Shown one piece after another: positions 6,365 through 8,433 of a stretch of DNA of 8,433 bases. Source of the DNA: Firmicutes bacterium UBA5500 (GTDB taxonomy: Bacteria > Bacillota > UBA994 > UBA5500); the NCBI GenBank assembly GCA_002427055.1, contig DIPA01000027.1, forward strand, positions 28,750 through 37,182. Direction: 5' to 3'. Made by a program: the position numbers and the translations under genes. Numbering within the stretch: the first letter of the stretch is position 1; each line of letters opens with the position of its first letter. The notes under the pieces were generated by a model, which was not told the origin of the DNA, did not search any database, and saw only the letters and a list, made by a program, of their open reading frames with translations.

Positions 6365-6595
6365 TTGAGTTCGGTAATAAACGTCATGTTCGCCTTGGCT
6401 CTATTAGCTCAAGTATTAGTTCTTCCTTTTGTTATCCCATTGTTTGGTATCGGACTGGAACATCTCTGGAGAGGTTTGCGAGCTCGATCTGAAAGCGAGG
6501 CAAGAAGATGCTTTGTTGTAGTGTCAATAACTTGGGGCTTAATTATTATGGCTCTAATAGCCAGCGGGATCCCAGTCTGGGAGTCAGTGTTGTAG
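6365..6595 (+). CDS. Small two-helix membrane protein of unknown function
   Basis: I do not recognise this family. The frame is open from an ATG at 6320, but AAGGAGGT (6351-6358) sits exactly 6 bases before a TTG at 6365, so a TTG-started 76-residue product is preferred. The site would otherwise lie inside the gene, and the ATG has no Shine-Dalgarno of its own. The protein has a hydrophobic helix at about residues 5-29, a basic loop RGLRARSESEARR (36-48), and a second helix at about 50-71. By the positive-inside rule the loop is cytoplasmic and both ends face out. It is divergent from the ABC operon and convergent with glnS. The strong ribosome-binding site and clean hydrophobic pattern support a real gene. 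A role as an ABC-exporter accessory is conceivable but has no direct support. Confidence 0.7.
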   Translation: MSSVINVMFALALLAQVLVLPFVIPLFGIGLEHLWRGLRARSESEARRCFVVVSITWGLIIMALIASGIPVWESVL

Positions 6596-6599
6596 GAGT

Positions 6600-6676
6600 G
6601 CGCTCCCCTTCTGCAACTGATTATGAAACCAATAGATACTGAATTCGGGCGGTAGTATTGATTCTAGCGGGAGCGC
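6600..6676. repeat. Long-range 8-bp inverted repeat after the small gene
   Basis: GCGCTCCC (6600-6607) is the exact reverse complement of GGGAGCGC (6669-6676), enclosing 61 bases. Inside are weaker pairings such as CAATA with TATTG. It begins 5 bases after the small gene's stop and could be its 3' structure or part of an unannotated RNA. The 158-base gap 6596-6753 otherwise holds only the terminator hairpin. Confidence 0.35.
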
Positions 6677-6712
6677 GTAAATAAGGTTGTTGCACTAGAT
6701 GATTCGATAACA

Positions 6713-6744
6713 AGAGGCGGCTTCTGGCTCCAGAAGCCGCCTCT
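6713..6744 (-). terminator. Strong intrinsic terminator hairpin after glnS
   Basis: A perfect 15-bp GC-rich stem pairs 6713-6727 with 6730-6744 around CT (in practice 14 bp with a 4-base loop). It begins 9 bases after the glnS stop. The U-tract on the minus strand is short and broken (TTGTTAT). On the plus strand the following stretch is moderately T-rich, so it may also stop transcription coming from the small gene. Confidence 0.8.
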
Positions 6745-6753
6745 ATTCATCAC

Positions 6754-8433
6754 TTATTTCTTCCAGGTATCCCGGAGGCCAACAATCCGGTTTACCACAA
6801 TCTCTCCGTCCTTGCTGTCAACGGGGTCCACGTGGAAATAGCCTTGCCGCAGGAACTGGAAGCGATCGCCCGGTTTGGCCGAGGCAATGCTTGGCTCTGC
6901 CATGCATTCGGTCAGTACTTCCAGTGAGTCAGGATTCAAGTTGGCCATGAAGTCCTGACCCTCCGGCGCATCGTCAGGGTTAGCAGTCAGGAAGAGGTGG
7001 TCATAAAGACGAGCTGTAATTTTCACAGCATGCGCTGCCGAGACCCAGTGCGCAGTAGCTTTTACCTTACGATTAGCACCGGGCATGCCGCTCTTGCTCT
7101 CCGGGTCGTAGGTGCATATCAACTCTACTATATTGCCAGCCTCATCTTTGACCACGCGCTCACACTTAATGATATAAGCTCCCTTGAGGCGCATTTCGCG
7201 TCCGGGTGCCAAGCGATAGAACTTACGGGGTGGATCTTCCATGAAGTCTGCTTGTTCAATGTAGAGTTCACGCGAGAAAGGTACCTGACGCTCACCGGCA
7301 GCGGGGTTCTCAGGGTTGTTCTCTATAGGCAACCATTCAACTTGCCCCTCTGGGTAATTCTCTAACGTGATCTTAAGCGGACGTAACACAGCCATCAACC
7401 GCTCAGCATGTTCGTTTAGATCTTCCCTTACACAGTGCTCTAAGAAAGCCATATCTACTGTGCTATCACTGCGGGCAACGCCGATACGCTCACAGAAGTT
7501 CTGAATCGCCTGAGGTGAGTAGCCTCGGCGTCTCAGTCCTGCGATAGTCGGCATGCGGGGGTCATCCCAGCCTTCAACTACGCCTTCTTCTACCAGGCGG
7601 CGTAGTTTGCGCTTGCTCATCACTGTGTTCGTGATATTTAGTCGGGCAAATTCAATCTGTTTAGGGCGCCCCTCGATACCGGGACCACTGTAATCGATAT
7701 TATCTAAGAACCACTCGTAAAGCTCATTATGGTCTGCAAATTCAATGGAACATAGCGAATGAGTGATACTCTCGAAAGCATCTTCGAGGGGATGAGCAAA
7801 GTCGTACATCGGGTAGATACACCACTTATCGCCTGCACGATGGTGGCTGGCATGAAGAATGCGGTAGATTACCGGGTCGCGCATGTTGATATTAGGTGAA
7901 GCCATATCTATTTTGGCTCTTAGTACTCTAGCGCCATCAGGGAATTCTCCATTTTTCATACGTACGAATAGATCAAGGTTTTCCTCGATGGAACGGTTAC
8001 GATAAGGGCTCTCTTGGCCTGGTTCGGTTAGCGTGCCCCGGTATTCCCTGATCTCTTCAGCGCAGAGATCATCTACATAGGCTTTACCATCCTTGATCAG
8101 CTGTAACGCTAACTCATACATGCGATCAAAATAGTCGGCTGTAAAGAAGAGGCGGTCACCAAAGTCGGCACCAAGCCACTTGATGTCGTTGATGATCGAA
8201 TCTACATATTCCGTTTCTTCTTTCATAGGGTTAGTGTCGTCAAAGCGCAGGTTAAATAGTCCATTATAATCTCTTGCTATGCTGTAATTGAGTAAAATAG
8301 CCTTCGCATGGCCAATATGCAGATATCCATTAGGTTCCGGTGGAAAACGAGTATGTACCCGGCCGTCATTCCGGCCTTTGGCTATGTCCTCATCAATGAT
8401 ACGGCGGATAAAGTTGTTTAGTTCCGTTTCATT
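6754..8433 (-). CDS. glnS: Glutaminyl-tRNA synthetase (N-terminal few residues off the right edge)
   Basis: Charges tRNA-Gln with glutamine in the cytosol; class Ib synthetase. The visible 559 residues start at [16 protein letters not shown] and stay open to the window edge; by comparison with E. coli GlnRS only about 5-10 residues are missing. The HIGH motif lies in [12 protein letters not shown] (HIGH at 8308-8319, visible residues 39-42). The KMSKS equivalent is VMSKRKL (visible residues 271-277, MSKRK at 7606-7620). GlnRS-type blocks include [39 protein letters not shown] and HWVSAAHA, and the C-terminal anticodon-binding beta-barrel domains end at VGLRDTWKK. These separate it from GluRS. 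Many Firmicutes lack this enzyme and make Gln-tRNA through GatCAB, so its presence suggests lateral acquisition in the lineage. No T-box can be judged because the promoter is off the window. A strong hairpin terminator follows the stop. Confidence 0.97.
   Translation of the reverse strand, partial: NETELNNFIRRIIDEDIAKGRNDGRVHTRFPPEPNGYLHIGHAKAILLNYSIARDYNGLFNLRFDDTNPMKEETEYVDSIINDIKWLGADFGDRLFFTADYFDRMYELALQLIKDGKAYVDDLCAEEIREYRGTLTEPGQESPYRNRSIEENLDLFVRMKNGEFPDGARVLRAKIDMASPNINMRDPVIYRILHASHHRAGDKWCIYPMYDFAHPLEDAFESITHSLCSIEFADHNELYEWFLDNIDYSGPGIEGRPKQIEFARLNITNTVMSKRKLRRLVEEGVVEGWDDPRMPTIAGLRRRGYSPQAIQNFCERIGVARSDSTVDMAFLEHCVREDLNEHAERLMAVLRPLKITLENYPEGQVEWLPIENNPENPAAGERQVPFSRELYIEQADFMEDPPRKFYRLAPGREMRLKGAYIIKCERVVKDEAGNIVELICTYDPESKSGMPGANRKVKATAHWVSAAHAVKITARLYDHLFLTANPDDAPEGQDFMANLNPDSLEVLTECMAEPSIASAKPGDRFQFLRQGYFHVDPVDSKDGEIVVNRIVGLRDTWKK

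Noticed and set aside
6997..7365. A 122-residue plus-strand open frame inside glnS
   Set aside because: It is antisense to the conserved GlnRS C-terminal domains, with no ribosome-binding site in front of it.
8227..8433. Possible internal ATG start of the glnS product at 8226
   Set aside because: The frame continues upstream to the edge with the HIGH motif and NLRFDDTNP, so 8226 is an internal Met.

Overview
The window suggests a bacterium of the Firmicutes (clostridial type). All the strong ribosome-binding sites are AGGAGG/GGAGGGG-like with 6-9 base spacing, two genes appear to start with TTG, and the proteins look Gram-positive: a DUF1576-type membrane protein, a YheH/YheI-like ABC exporter pair and a clostridial-looking uracil-DNA glycosylase. 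The organism call is inference from protein style, not from a marker gene.

Layout. Bases 1-596 (minus) hold the N-terminal ~198 residues of a uracil-DNA glycosylase that runs off the left edge. A divergent gap (597-792) separates it from a plus-strand two-gene unit. That unit has a 415-residue polytopic membrane protein of the DUF1576 type (793-2040), built from two tandem homologous halves, followed 19 bases later by a 113-residue stand-alone GHKL ATPase domain (2060-2401). A 9-bp perfect hairpin (2443-2467) lies between this unit and the next, convergent one. On the minus strand, 6045 down to 2484, two half-size ABC exporter genes (587 and 597 residues) form a tight operon and almost certainly a heterodimeric multidrug/lipid-type exporter. 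Their motifs are asymmetric: one ATP site is canonical and the other degenerate. Upstream of the operon is a 319-base region (6046-6364) with no recognised gene but with several dyads, an operator-like 17-base palindrome and repeated GACAAAGG words. It is followed by a short plus-strand gene for a 76-residue two-helix membrane protein of unknown function (6365-6595). A perfect 15-bp terminator hairpin (6713-6744) ends a minus-strand glutaminyl-tRNA synthetase gene (6754 to beyond 8433), which lacks only its first few codons.

How the genes work together. The two ABC genes act as one complex. The DUF1576 protein and the GHKL ATPase are probably co-transcribed and are the least explained unit here. 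Pairing a duplicated membrane protein with a free-standing Bergerat-fold ATPase domain that has no sensor, phosphoacceptor or dimerisation region is the best candidate for an undescribed system. ung and glnS are housekeeping genes with no visible functional link to the rest. I saw no tRNA, rRNA, CRISPR array, insertion sequence or phage gene.
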